From contig LIHJ01000055.1 of NCBI GenBank assembly GCA_001399805.1, positions 1 to 63,547 on the forward strand: a stretch of DNA of 63,547 nt, written 5' to 3'. This document shows, in pieces, positions 1 through 9,485 of the stretch; the first letter of the stretch is position 1, and every line of letters starts with the position of its first letter. Origin of the DNA: Candidatus Bathyarchaeota archaeon BA1. GTDB lineage: Archaea; Thermoproteota; Bathyarchaeia; Bathyarchaeales; Bathyarchaeaceae. Below the pieces are notes generated by a model, which had not been told where the DNA came from, ran no database searches, and saw nothing but the letters and a program-made list of their open reading frames with translations. The position numbers were made by a program, and so were the translations under genes.

Positions 1-334
1 TGACCTTTAAGCGAAAGTCAAAGGGGTTCAACTTAACCTTAGATACAGGTAAGTCTACGTATTGGTTCTCGTCCTTGTATAAGCGGATGCTGGACTCGTA
101 TTCTGAGTGAACAAGGGAAACCTGGGTGAAGTCTCTCCACAGCCCCTCCAAAACCTCCTTTTTCCCCTTTTGGAGGGCGAAGGACTCCTCATCGTATGAG
201 AAGGTGCAGTGATAGAAATGCGTGTATATGAGCCAGCCTAGAGGGATGGATAGAGCTATCATTAGTGCTATGATGAGCATTAGTACGCCCCTCTGATAGA
301 TCATGACCTTTAAAGGTTCTATGGGGAGGGGCAT
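1..334 (-). CDS. Membrane-anchored protein of unknown function, cut by window edge
   Basis: An open minus-strand frame runs off the left edge of the window, so only the N-terminal part is seen. The start is either the ATG at 334 or an inner ATG at 304. From the second start the protein begins with a strongly hydrophobic stretch (LMLIIALMIALSIPLGWLIY), which fits a signal anchor, followed by a polar, charged region. In-frame hydrophobic codons also continue upstream of 334 without an ATG, so the true start is uncertain. I do not recognise the family. Confidence 0.6.
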   Translation of the reverse strand, partial: MPLPIEPLKVMIYQRGVLMLIIALMIALSIPLGWLIYTHFYHCTFSYDEESFALQKGKKEVLEGLWRDFTQVSLVHSEYESSIRLYKDENQYVDLPVSKVKLNPFDFRLKV

Positions 335-417
335 AAAAAGGAAAGCGAGAGCCAAAACTGTAAAGGCAATGCAGCAAGATTGAAATAGCTTTCCACGTTG
401 TATGGAGGAAAATCTGT

Positions 418-921
418 TTATTTTGACCGCCCCCGCTTTAGCAATGCCTTTGGGAATGCACGCTTAGCCATTTGCTTACCTAGGGGCGAGTTGTAACTTA
501 GCTCTCCTGAATTTGTATCGTAGAGGATTATCCCGACATCGTGGCTTGTCATATCCTCTACGAACCTTTTAAAGGGGTTAGGCCATCCACGTTGAAGAAG
601 CATCAACCAAGTCCACTTCAACTCATTCTTCCGCATATAACCTCTTATGGCGTCAAGCATCTCTGAGAGGAGAGTCCTATTTACGTAGCCCTCTTTTTTA
701 GATCTAAAAATGAAACATCCAACTCGATAGTCGGGACAAACAAAATATGAAGCTATCCTGGATAGGAAGAAGCCCTTAGCCCTTGTATGCCCCTTTACGA
801 ATAGGTCAAACACCTGGTTTTTTACCTTAAAGTTTCTGAAGGACTCGGTGAAGTCGGCGATCCACTTTCCTCCTCCCACTGTAAGCGCCTTTTCAATGAG
901 AAGAAGCTCTTCCTCAGCCAT
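418..921 (-). CDS. Hypothetical protein, 167 aa
   Basis: This 167-residue soluble-looking protein has no signal peptide or membrane segment. It has a mixed alpha/beta composition, many basic residues, and a basic C-terminus (LKRGRSK). The ATG at 921 starts the frame. The gene lies just upstream, on the same strand, of the partial membrane protein at the window edge, so the two may be co-transcribed. I do not recognise a domain; a conserved archaeal hypothetical is the safest reading. Confidence 0.6.
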   Translation of the reverse strand: MAEEELLLIEKALTVGGGKWIADFTESFRNFKVKNQVFDLFVKGHTRAKGFFLSRIASYFVCPDYRVGCFIFRSKKEGYVNRTLLSEMLDAIRGYMRKNELKWTWLMLLQRGWPNPFKRFVEDMTSHDVGIILYDTNSGELSYNSPLGKQMAKRAFPKALLKRGRSK

Positions 922-1025
922 GAGGAGTTCACATCCAAAGTTATGGTGTTAGACGCATATATATTAATTTAGTGCTTAGAGGGGCTAATTTTCGGTTTAA
1001 GAAATAAAAATGGGGAATGGAAGGT

Positions 1026-2711
1026 CTATTCGGGTGGGATTTCTGCGTAGACCGTTGAGTAGTCGACGCCTATTGCCCTGCCTCTGGCTCTGTATGCCCA
1101 GTAGATGATGAGGCCTAGGATTATGAAGCCAACCGTGACGGCGATCGATATCACTCCCTCGGGGTACGCTGGATTCATTGCACTGTATGGGCTGAATATT
1201 ATGACATGCATTAGCCATAGATTGCCAAATAATGCCAGCACACCCATGATGGTAATTAGAGGTACCCCGGCTATTGGAATCTTGAATGGAGACTTTTCGT
1301 AGATGTCTCTTCTCCTAAAGACGAAGAGAATTGCTGCAATCGAGGCGAAGAAGAAGCAAATGACGTCCCATAGATCTGTTGCGCATATGCCGCTGCCTGA
1401 GTTGACCCATGTGAAGAGCCAAGGCACACCGATGCCCCATGGCGGCGGTGCAAATATATCTGATTCAGCGAGGACTCCCAGTATGGAGAAGAGGCCCACA
1501 AAAACTATGGCATTTATTGGCGAGTAGAACCTCGCGGAGACCGCTGCCAAGGTCTCAGGTAGGACCCTATCGAAGGACATGGCGAATATGATGCGTGAGC
1601 AGACGAAGATGAACGGTGGGATGTCGTTAGCGGGCCAAAGCACACCAAAGAAGACCAGTAGATACTTCATCCACCATAGCCCCATGCCCTCGGATGCGAG
1701 AGCACCCGCAATCGGTATCCATCCCTTGATTCCAGGAAGCCCAGCTGCCGCGAGGCTACCTTTTCCATATGATAAGAAGCCCCAGGAGCTGAGGAACGAA
1801 TACTCGGCCTCCCTCCCAGCCATCATGCATGCCCTAGCACCGAGTGTAGGCACCAACAGATAGAGGAATATGATCAAAAGGCCAGCTGTGAATAAGATTT
1901 TTGGCAGGCTCTTATAAGCCTCCTTAACTTCCCCGGCTACGTATGTTGTTGCTGTATAGCCTATATAAGCCCAATAGGCACCGATTGAGCCAACCCCAAT
2001 GGCTTCCATCATCCCATAGGGAGCAGCCACCTCCCTCATGCCCTGCGCTAACGCAGCCCTCGTATACTCTATGGCACCATGTCCTGTAATAGCACGTATA
2101 CCAGCCTCCATAGCTTCCGGCGTCACGCCAAGAAGAACAGCGATCATAAGGATGGTTACCACAACGGGTATCCAGAAGATTATGTGCATAAATGCTACTA
2201 GAGGCTTCGTTCCAAAGACAGCCACGGCCGAGAAGATCAATATGACAAGTAGCCCCGTCCCGAAGATCAGAAAAGAGGTTAGGGGCACCGCGATCCCAGC
2301 CACCATGCCAAATAGGTATAGAGCCTCAACACATGCAGCAGCGATTAAGCCATACGCTATAACATCTGCCATGAACATGGACCAGCCAGTTACGAACCCC
2401 AATGTGGGATTAACAATCCTTGAAACATAGACATATCCTCCACCAGCTCGAGGCATCGAAGCGCCCATAGCTGACCAGCAGAAAATGTTTAAGAGAACCA
2501 CGATCCCGCATGCAACAAAGGCCCAAAATAGTGGCGGTAATCCACCCCAATAAAGAGTCTCCTTAATTGGCAGCCAACCAATGGTTTGGAAGACCCTCTT
2601 CTGCCAACCCAGGCCAACCACATGAGCCATCACGATGATGACACCAGTCAACATGCCGATTTCCCTGACAAGCCCAGTAGCCTTCCTCACGAAAACCTTC
2701 TTCTCTTCCAT
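1026..2711 (-). CDS. APC-superfamily amino acid/polyamine permease
   Basis: A polytopic membrane protein of 561 residues with about 12 to 14 hydrophobic segments. The N-terminus (TGVIIVMAHVVGLGWQKR) and the following GASMPRAGGGYVYVSRI segment match the first helices and the conserved loop of the amino acid-polyamine-organocation family. Such proteins import amino acids or related amines by proton or sodium coupling; the substrate cannot be told from sequence. The long loop after the eighth helix and the length slightly above 500 residues are within the family's range. It starts with ATG at 2711, ends with a TAG stop, and stands alone. Confidence 0.85.
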   Translation of the reverse strand: MEEKKVFVRKATGLVREIGMLTGVIIVMAHVVGLGWQKRVFQTIGWLPIKETLYWGGLPPLFWAFVACGIVVLLNIFCWSAMGASMPRAGGGYVYVSRIVNPTLGFVTGWSMFMADVIAYGLIAAACVEALYLFGMVAGIAVPLTSFLIFGTGLLVILIFSAVAVFGTKPLVAFMHIIFWIPVVVTILMIAVLLGVTPEAMEAGIRAITGHGAIEYTRAALAQGMREVAAPYGMMEAIGVGSIGAYWAYIGYTATTYVAGEVKEAYKSLPKILFTAGLLIIFLYLLVPTLGARACMMAGREAEYSFLSSWGFLSYGKGSLAAAGLPGIKGWIPIAGALASEGMGLWWMKYLLVFFGVLWPANDIPPFIFVCSRIIFAMSFDRVLPETLAAVSARFYSPINAIVFVGLFSILGVLAESDIFAPPPWGIGVPWLFTWVNSGSGICATDLWDVICFFFASIAAILFVFRRRDIYEKSPFKIPIAGVPLITIMGVLALFGNLWLMHVIIFSPYSAMNPAYPEGVISIAVTVGFIILGLIIYWAYRARGRAIGVDYSTVYAEIPPE

Positions 2712-3147
2712 ACTTTAAACACCAGATAATATACATAGATATATTCTCCAAATAAAACTTTTGCTATATAAGCCCCCGTTCTCCAGCCTCTGGATGGTCT
2801 AACCCATCCAGAAACTGTGTCTACCTCCAACCCCAAGTCTTCTAGCCTAAGTGCACCCAGTGCCAGCTCCTCAGCATCAGTTAAAATAAGCCTTGGCTAC
2901 GCACCCCCACAAAGAACCTCAACCCAACAAACGCCACCTCAGATTCCTTAACTTTGCCGTTAGCCAGCCTTCCCCCGTCAAGCCAGTCCCTCGAACACCC
3001 AACTCACCAGCCTTTCCTCTTTATCCCCTTAAATAGACGTCAACCCAAACATGCCCCACGGTCATACATAGTAACCCTAGCCGCAACCATAATAGCTAAA
3101 GACTTATATGATGGATAGATGCCTGCCTCACTAAGGCGGATGTGATT
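2712..3147. other. Intergenic region between permease and PaREP1 gene
   Basis: No convincing intact gene. On the minus strand an open stretch from about 2896 down to 2720 reads like protein (it includes LTDAEELALGALRLEDLG) but has no start codon after the TAG at 2897-2899 and runs into the permease start in another frame, so it may be a gene relic. A short GC-rich Shine-Dalgarno-like GGCGG lies ahead of the ATG at 3148. Confidence 0.4.
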
Positions 3148-3534
3148 ATGGTCAGTCCTGAAAGGATAGAGCTCATTAGGCGATTACTCAGTGAAGCTGC
3201 TAGCTATTTGGAAAAGGGTGATGCCGTCCAGTCATCTGAGAAACTTTACAAGTCAACTGAGGAGTGCATCAAAGCCCTCACGGAGCACTTCAACCTTGAA
3301 GAGGTTAAGGCGGCTGAGGAGAGAGGTAGGTGGACCGTTACGCTGCTGGAGAGGGCTGTCAAAAAGCTTGCGAAGAGGCTGGGTGTAACCGTCCTAGACG
3401 GCTGGGACAAGGCAAACTACCTACACGTATGGGGGTTCCATGAAGGAAAGCTGGATGTAGAATCGGTCAAGATCAGGATGCCAGCAATAGAAAAGCTCAT
3501 AGAGATGACGAAGGAGACACTAAGCTCCCCATAA
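3148..3534 (+). CDS. PaREP1/HEPN-family protein
   Basis: A small, all-helical protein of about 128 residues of the PaREP1 type (Pyrobaculum repeat-derived family, a HEPN-superfamily branch). Seen directly: an N-terminal helix with an LLSEAASYLEKGD stretch, a central helix pair, and the C-terminal signature ANYLHVWGFHEG, which matches the family's LH-x-x-x-F-x-E/H-G pattern. Members often sit in paralogous clusters and some pair with nucleotidyltransferases; the function is mostly unknown, and toxin or RNA-binding roles are guesses. A GTG at 3142 is an alternative start; the ATG at 3148 is better spaced from GGCGG. Confidence 0.75.
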   Translation: MVSPERIELIRRLLSEAASYLEKGDAVQSSEKLYKSTEECIKALTEHFNLEEVKAAEERGRWTVTLLERAVKKLAKRLGVTVLDGWDKANYLHVWGFHEGKLDVESVKIRMPAIEKLIEMTKETLSSP

Positions 3535-3548
3535 AAACAGATGTATGA

Positions 3549-4085
3549 CAAACACTTGAAATAGCACTTATAACTGAGCAAAACTTTGCGTGACCCTTCA
3601 TTGGATAAGCATAAAAAGCCGTTTTTAGTCCTTAATTTTGGTGATGTAGGTTAGATAAGCTGGACTTGGCAAAGAAGTTTTTAGCAGATGCTAAGGAGGA
3701 GTTTCAGGCTTACCTTAACACAGGGGATGAGGAAAAGCTTAGGCAGGCATGTGAGAAGGGTTGGGGAGCAGTAGCCCAGCTCCTCATGCACGCGAGTGGG
3801 AAAGAACTAACACACCATAGAGAGTTCGGAATAGTTGTTAAGCAACTCGCAGAAAAGACGGGGTACAGGATTATTAAAAGAGCGGAAATGGCTGGTGAGG
3901 CATTACACGCAGGATGCTTCTACCATGGGGCCCTCAGCCCAGAGGCAGTTGAAGAAGCCTTAAACATGATTTCAGAGCTACTAAAGATAGTTGAAAGTCT
4001 ACCTCCCTCAGCATAATGAAGAATAGGGCACTCTTTTAAACTAAATACTTCTCCCCTCACGGGGGACATGGCAAACACTTGAAAT
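3549..4085. repeat. 14-bp direct repeat flanking a PaREP1 gene
   Basis: The sequence CAAACACTTGAAAT occurs at about 3549-3562 and again at about 4072-4085, on either side of the second PaREP1 gene. It is embedded in similar AT-rich contexts. This fits a tandem duplication unit that carried one PaREP1 gene and its flank, but the repeat is short and could also be a shared regulatory sequence. Confidence 0.5.
3666..4016 (+). CDS. PaREP1/HEPN-family protein
   Basis: The second PaREP1-type helical protein in the cluster, 116 residues, read from a TTG start. It shows the same order as its neighbour: an N-terminal helix (FLADAKEEFQAYLNTGDEEK), a G-x-x-A-V-A-Q-L-L-M-H core helix and the signature GEALHAGCFYHGAL near residue 80. 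Similarity to the gene at 3148 is at the level of family pattern, so this is an old duplication rather than a recent copy. The biochemical role is unknown. Confidence 0.72.
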   Translation: MAKKFLADAKEEFQAYLNTGDEEKLRQACEKGWGAVAQLLMHASGKELTHHREFGIVVKQLAEKTGYRIIKRAEMAGEALHAGCFYHGALSPEAVEEALNMISELLKIVESLPPSA

Positions 4086-4203
4086 TGGGCATAACTTCTA
4101 AACCATTTCCTTTCCCCGCCAATCTGGGGGGGAGGGGCTTAAAATGGGATCTATTTGATGCTTATATAGGAGGAAGGGCGGTATGTGCACACACGCATAA
4201 AAA

Positions 4204-4647
4204 CTATATTGAAACGTGAGTTTGTTTGGTAACGCTTTCCGCATCTTCAACATATGTTTTAGCCTTTTCTAGTTCTCTTCTAACCTCATCCAAATCTATG
4301 ATCCCCTCATAAAATACCAGTTCATGAAGGTTTCTCTCCCTCGCTCCATACCTATCTCTAAACCCCAGCTTCTCCGCCTCAGAAACCTTATCTTCCAATA
4401 CTGATAGGAGCCTCCTCCTTTCAAAATGGCTCGATGGAACCTTAGCTAGGAAGTGAAGTATCAAAGCGTTAGTTGCTTGAACAACGGCATTCCAAGCCTT
4501 ATCCGCCGCATCCCTGATAAGGATCGGATTGTTCTCTTTAACCCCCTTAGAGAAGACCTCATCAGCCTCCTTCAAGAAACCCTTAGCATCTTCAATATAG
4601 ACCATTAACCTCTCGAGCTTCTCCACCATATGCATCGATGTAATCAA
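4204..4647 (-). CDS. PaREP1/HEPN-family protein
   Basis: The third PaREP1-type protein here, 147 residues, on the opposite strand to the previous two. Typical features are DAADKAWNAVVQATNALILH (the central family helix) and ERNLHELVFYEGIID (the LH-x-x-x-F-Y-E-G signature). Start choice is uncertain: in-frame methionines at codons 1, 5 and 7. The A-x-x-A-W-N-A-V pattern is what links these proteins to HEPN domains. No nucleotidyltransferase partner is visible. Confidence 0.72.
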   Translation of the reverse strand: MITSMHMVEKLERLMVYIEDAKGFLKEADEVFSKGVKENNPILIRDAADKAWNAVVQATNALILHFLAKVPSSHFERRRLLSVLEDKVSEAEKLGFRDRYGARERNLHELVFYEGIIDLDEVRRELEKAKTYVEDAESVTKQTHVSI

Positions 4648-4953
4648 CAGGTCAGTGTAATATAAGCCTTGCGAACTTCATATGAGATGCCACTTCATCA
4701 TGACTTATATACTCTCATAGGATGATACAGCGACCTTGGAAAATTTTTAAACCCATCTCGAGCTTTTCAGATTTAGATTCAAACACCAATAACCTGAATT
4801 TTCATCATTCTCGTATACTTCTCGTCACTTTCCCTTTCATTTCCAAGCCCTTTGCATGAGTATTCCAGTGATGGTGCCTACGGGACCTCAGAACATGCGA
4901 TTTATTTTCTGCCTCATTGATGTGAAGGGTTATAGATCCTCATATGGAAGCGA

Positions 4954-5457
4954 TTAGCGTCGTCTCCCTTGAGCCCTAAGGTACTTTACAATTTCTAGAG
5001 GATTCTTAATGTCCACGTGCATTTGCAGAAAGTGCACGTCGCCGACCTCCTTACGGACATTAACGAGATGAACTGTTCTGTCATCAACATAGAGTATTTC
5101 ATTTGGCCCCAGCGTAACGCCTTCATCGATTAACCTCTTCAGTATGCTCTTTATCATAAGGTGCTTCTCTGGGTGGAACCGAGCCTCAACAACCCTAAAG
5201 TATCTATCGATGCGAAAGAGTTGAAGAGCCCATGTAACATGTTCTGGCTTATTCCAAGAGGCAAGCGTCACGATGACCCCCTGCTTAACGAGACTCTTAA
5301 GCAGTTCCCTAATCCCCCTGATTAGGCAGACCTTTTCTCCATTAGCATCCACTATCGTGTCTTGATCGATCAGACTAAAGGGGAGAGACAAAGCTGAAAG
5401 GTCCTGATGATCCCAAAGCACCCCATCCCCATCCAAAATGATCAGTCGAATACCCAT
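4954..5457 (-). CDS. HAD-family phosphatase, magnesium-dependent phosphatase-1 type
   Basis: A 167-residue single-domain HAD hydrolase. Motif I is LDGDGVLW near residue 8 (nucleophile and acid/base aspartates), a T/S motif II is in VTLASWNKPEHV, a conserved lysine lies in HPEKHLMIK, and motif III is YVDDRTVHL. The order and size match the MDP-1/Acid phosphatase group, whose members dephosphorylate small molecules or protein tyrosine; the substrate is unknown. It stands alone between the PaREP1 cluster and a decayed insertion element. Confidence 0.8.
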   Translation of the reverse strand: MGIRLIILDGDGVLWDHQDLSALSLPFSLIDQDTIVDANGEKVCLIRGIRELLKSLVKQGVIVTLASWNKPEHVTWALQLFRIDRYFRVVEARFHPEKHLMIKSILKRLIDEGVTLGPNEILYVDDRTVHLVNVRKEVGDVHFLQMHVDIKNPLEIVKYLRAQGRRR

Positions 5458-5821
5458 TATGTATTACCACCTATTGATCTTGAAAATGGATCCCTTATAA
5501 ATTATAAGGAACCGTAATTGAGGTTCTGTTGCCTAGAGAGGTGTTGATTTGGTGGTGCTGCCTTTATGGTGGTCGAGACCCCTCCAAAGTTTTGAGGCTA
5601 TCACGCTCCAAGGTATCCTTTGAATCAGATGCTCCTCCTCTTTTCCTCTATGCTAGGGGGAGGGGGTATCAAAAATGATAGGGGGGTATCGAATTTGCGG
5701 ACCAAACTCCCCACAAATTGACGATCGCTAACCGCGTAGCCAAGTTGCGTAGAAAAGGTAAAAAATGTATGCTGGGCTTAACGCTGGAAGAGTTGAGAGA
5801 ATAGTTGCAACTTTCATGGAC
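5458..5821. other. Intergenic region upstream of the HAD gene
   Basis: No intact gene. On the plus strand a 40-codon open stretch ends at about 5785 (it contains ANRVAKLRRKGKKCMLGL) with no credible start, so it may be the tail of a lost gene. The string ATAGGGGGGTATCGA near 5680 resembles ATAGGGGGTATCGA near 47734, inside a wHTH gene; both may be chance G-rich sequence. Confidence 0.3.
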
Positions 5822-6887
5822 AAATATCCCTCCTAACCGTAAGGGATATTTAAAGCTGCTTCTAATAGGGGACCATATGCTCCCTGGGGATTCCGAAGGT
5901 CTCGTATGTTGCATGCAGCGTTGTAATCGGCGTCAACCTTCCGTCCGCATGTTCTACATACGAATCTTTCATCCCTTCGGATCCCTCTTCTTCCACACCT
6001 ATTGCAGGCTTTACTCGTCCCTTTCGGATTTATCTCCACGATTTGAACACGGTTCTCCTCGCAGAGCATCTCCAATCGGAAACGAGCATGACGATAAGCC
6101 CGGTGTGAAAGAAGTCGGTTAGTGTGATGCGTGAATAAACCTCTCTTATTCTTCTTTACGTTTCTTAATTTCTCTACGACTAACGTCTTTATATTTGAAA
6201 AGTCTATCTTCTTCGATTCTCTGTTTATAAATTCCTTGATAATCAAGTGTCCTTTCTTCCTTCCGTAAAACCTCTTTATCTCCGCTTTCAATTCTTTTCC
6301 CACTATTTGTCCATCGCTAAGAACTGCAAGCTTACGAAAACCTAACTCAACACCTACAACTTCTCCTTTTTCTTTTATTGGCTCAGCTTTTTTCTCAAAA
6401 AGCACGTCTAAAAATAAACCTCTTTCTGTTCTTCTTAGTCTGCACTATTTCTTTAGCTTCCAGTTAGAATTGAAAAACTTATTGAAGTGGTGATGTTTTT
6501 TAGAGGGAACATAAATTGGTTTAGAGCATAGAACAGAAATCTTTATCCATAAATCAAAACCATTTTCTCCCTCTTCCATCTTCACAAAACGCTCATCAAG
6601 CTCTAAAGCTGCGTTATGGATGGTAGGTTTCTCACCTCTCTTTTTTATTTGTGCTTTAACTATTGTAAAGCTTGTTTAGCTGCACATTGCTTATATCTCT
6701 CAGTTAAAGGAGATTTTATAGGAGCATACAACTTTTTAGGGACAAATTTGCCATAGAAAAACTTATGATTCCAAAGAGCATTGATGACATGTTGCGTAAA
6801 ATGAATATATTCGTTGATAAGGAAGTTCAATTTATTTTTCTTTTCAGTAGTAGCCTTATTCAAACTTAGAGTAGTTTTTCTAATCAT
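5822..6887 (-). mobile_element. tnpB: Decayed IS200/IS605-type element with broken tnpB
   Basis: A minus-strand tnpB (RNA-guided nuclease relative, OrfB) in pieces. The N-terminal part covers 6887-6660 (ALWNHKFFYGKFVPKK, CAAKQAL). A frameshift follows near 6660, then an open middle part, an in-frame TAG near 6449, and the C-terminal part to 5833. That last part has the RuvC elements (GVELGFRKLAVL, TLVVEKL) and a four-cysteine zinc ribbon (ACNRCGRR, FVCRTCGR) followed by the DADYNAACN motif. A hairpin with arms AAATATCCC/GGGATATTT at about 5822-5851, just past the stop, fits the element's right end. No tnpA is present. It is inactive as read. Confidence 0.8.
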
Positions 6888-7061
6888 CTTTTTTAACTAC
6901 CTTGTTTTCTTGCCAATCGGATAGCATGTCCATAAAATATTTAAATTTTCGATACTTCTCGCATAAATACGGTTGGGAAACGGTAATAGATGAAGTCTAT
7001 TACCTGATAGGTCTCCCAAACCTTGAAATGATCCCATGAGACAAGGTGAGACAACAGATAA

Positions 7062-7221
7062 GCGAGTATAAGGGAGATTCCTGATAAGGGTCTGTCACAT
7101 CTAGTCTCCGCCATTATAGCGGGTGTCGATTACATCGTGACATACAACAGGCACTTCATCGATCAAGCAAGCTGACTTCGTGAAGCTCTTTGGCATAAGA
7201 CCCCAGCCAACACATTATTGA
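7062..7221 (+). pseudogene. PIN-domain (VapC-like) C-terminal relic
   Basis: An open frame from about 7062 reads GLSHLVSAIIAGVDYIVTYN followed by RHFID, which is the C-terminal half of a PIN-domain nuclease (the D/H-L-V-x-A plus V-D-Y-I-V-T-x-N-x-x-F pattern). It stops at 7173, and the expected tail (FVKLFGIRPQP) continues in the next frame to a TGA at 7219. The N-terminal half is missing. This is a dead toxin gene remnant without a visible antitoxin. Confidence 0.6.
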
Positions 7222-7236
7222 GGTTCGCTTAACCTC

Positions 7237-9468
7237 CTAGTACTCGGTTAGGGCCCGTTGCTCCCAAGCCTCACCCCTCTTCAGCTTTTTCCACTCCTCC
7301 AATCTCACAAACCCGCCCACCTGATCCTTGATTTTCTTGGCGAGTTTCGGTCCGATCAGGGGTAGGCTGGTTAATTTTTCTAGAGGCACCCTTTTTAGAT
7401 CATCGATGCTTTTTAAGCCAACATTATACAGAACGCGTGCTCTGACTCTGCCGATTCCCTCCAGCCTGACCAGCGGTAGTAGTTCTGCTTTTACTCCTTT
7501 TTCAGTTCGTTCCATGAGTTCAGCAAGGTGTGGTAGCATATCTTTGTGACCGAATAAGGTGGCTAGTTCATGTGAGGCATAGAGGAGCCACCGCGCGGCT
7601 TCAATGAGCCTATACAGATCGCCGGGCTGAACTCGAAATCTCTCTATAGTTTCGTCTTCGGATATTTCCTCGATCCATGCGTCCATCACCCAAGCGAGCT
7701 TGGCTTCTCCCAAAAACTCTTCGTAGGCAATTCTGTCCTCCCATTCGTCGGGGACGTCGAACATAAACTCGTCTCGATGCTCATCCACGAACAAGGCAAG
7801 CTCGTCGATCTCTCTTGAGTAGGGGCGAAGCTTTGGAAACATGTCGGGTGTGTGTGCGATCATATGGAGAAAACTGATGTCGGTGAGCCTCGGTGCCCGA
7901 TTCAGTAGAGCATCGCGAATCATAACGCCGGAAACCGGGTCAATGTATAGTTCAGAGACTCTGCGCCCAAACCTAGTGGCGTAGATGTTTTCGCCACCCA
8001 CCTCGATCATCTTCTCATCGTAAAGAAACTTCAGAATTTTGGTGATGACCCCCTTTATGGCACGCGGGTCATATTGATGCGCATAGAAGGTTTTTCCGAA
8101 GAAGTCGTAGATTCCTTGTTCGGTGTGGGCGAAGTCGGCGGCGATGGTGGCTAAAACGTGGGATCTGAGGATGCGCTCCACCGCCAGCTTAGACCAGATT
8201 CTCTCCGGCTCAGCAAGAACGTAGCTTTCCATCAAATAGTCGCTCTCGTCCTCAGTTTTAGCGATGAGCAAGGCTTCTCCAATTTTGTCGTAACGAGGCC
8301 TTCCAGCTCTTCCAGCCATTTGTTTGTATTCTAGCACGGTGATGGGGTAATAGCCATATCCAGGTTCATACCGCCTATAATCGTGGATGACCACCATTCT
8401 GGCGGGTAGGTTTACCCCAAAGGCTAGGGTAGGTGTCGCTGTCAAAACCTTAATTTTGCCGTCTCGAAAGGCGTCTTCAATTAAGCGCCTGTGGCTAGCG
8501 CCCAAACCAGCATGATGAAAAGCAGTTCCATTCTGGATAAGTTCAGCTAAGAGCTCGCTTATCCTTGTTCGCTCACCCGTGGTGAGGGTTTCTTCAGCGA
8601 TTCGTTCTAGGGAGCGCTTCATGGGCTTGGATAATAGAGCTGCCACGTTCGCTGCTGCCTTTTTAGCTAAGCTAACTGCGTTCTTCCTTGTCCCTGCAAA
8701 AAGGAGCGCTTGTCCACCCGATTGTATGATATGCAACGCAAGGTTTATGGCTGGGTTCCTAGTCGGCTTTTTTATTTTTAGGGCACCCCCATCCTTAAAA
8801 TGAACCACATTATGTAAGAGCACGCCCTCCCTCAGCACGACTGGCCTCCACTCTGTTGTGATGGAGTTCGCCCTCAGCCACTCAGCCGCCTCCTCAGCGT
8901 TTTTCACCGTGGCGCTTAAGGCCAAGAGTTGAGCATCGGGGTTGATCTGCATGAGGCGGGCGAGAACAACCTCCAGCGTCGGCCCCCGCTCCGCATCATT
9001 CAGCAGATGCACCTCGTCAGCAACTATGAGAGAGATTTCATCCATCCAACGAGCCCTATGCCTCAACAAACTATCGGCTTTTTCATTTGTGGTAATGATG
9101 ATATTATGTCTTTCTAACCATGGGTCACTGCTGTCATAATCGCCAGTAGAAATGCCCACGCTGATTCGTCTTCCATCCCCCTTCCTAATGGTGGTGTACT
9201 TTTTGAACTCTTGATATTTCTCGCTGGCTAGTGCTCGCAAGGGGGTTAGGTAAAGGACTTTCCCATCCCTTTCTAGTATGTGTTTAAGGGCGCAGAGTTC
9301 TGCAACTAGTGTCTTGCCGCTGGCTGTGGGACTCGCTAGAATGAGATTTTTTCCTTCGAGGGCTCCAGCCCGTATGGCTTCTTCTTGTGGTGGATAGAGC
9401 TCGCTGATTCCTGATTTGATGATGACCTGCTTTACGGATTCTGGTATCCGTAGGTCTTCAATTCTCAA
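7237..9468 (-). CDS. hel308: Hel308-type superfamily 2 DNA helicase
   Basis: A 743-residue ATP-dependent 3'-5' helicase that acts at stalled forks. Domain order is complete: Q motif (YPPQEEAI), Walker A (ASPTASGKT, residues 44-52), DEVH box (VADEVHLL), motif III (LLALSATV), motif VI (QMAGRAGRPRYD), winged helix and ratchet domain, and a C-terminal helix-hairpin-helix part (LEGIGRVRARVLYNVGL, LPLIGPKLAKKI). It starts with ATG 17 nt after the mcm stop, so gins, mcm and hel308 form one operon, linking it to the replication fork. No defects seen. Confidence 0.93.
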   Translation of the reverse strand: MRIEDLRIPESVKQVIIKSGISELYPPQEEAIRAGALEGKNLILASPTASGKTLVAELCALKHILERDGKVLYLTPLRALASEKYQEFKKYTTIRKGDGRRISVGISTGDYDSSDPWLERHNIIITTNEKADSLLRHRARWMDEISLIVADEVHLLNDAERGPTLEVVLARLMQINPDAQLLALSATVKNAEEAAEWLRANSITTEWRPVVLREGVLLHNVVHFKDGGALKIKKPTRNPAINLALHIIQSGGQALLFAGTRKNAVSLAKKAAANVAALLSKPMKRSLERIAEETLTTGERTRISELLAELIQNGTAFHHAGLGASHRRLIEDAFRDGKIKVLTATPTLAFGVNLPARMVVIHDYRRYEPGYGYYPITVLEYKQMAGRAGRPRYDKIGEALLIAKTEDESDYLMESYVLAEPERIWSKLAVERILRSHVLATIAADFAHTEQGIYDFFGKTFYAHQYDPRAIKGVITKILKFLYDEKMIEVGGENIYATRFGRRVSELYIDPVSGVMIRDALLNRAPRLTDISFLHMIAHTPDMFPKLRPYSREIDELALFVDEHRDEFMFDVPDEWEDRIAYEEFLGEAKLAWVMDAWIEEISEDETIERFRVQPGDLYRLIEAARWLLYASHELATLFGHKDMLPHLAELMERTEKGVKAELLPLVRLEGIGRVRARVLYNVGLKSIDDLKRVPLEKLTSLPLIGPKLAKKIKDQVGGFVRLEEWKKLKRGEAWEQRALTEY

Positions 9469-9485
9469 TGTTAGCGCCTTTTAGG

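Noticed and set aside
2038..2430. Plus-strand frame of 130 codons opposite the APC permease
   Set aside because: Antisense shadow of a clear membrane-protein gene; composition follows the opposite strand.
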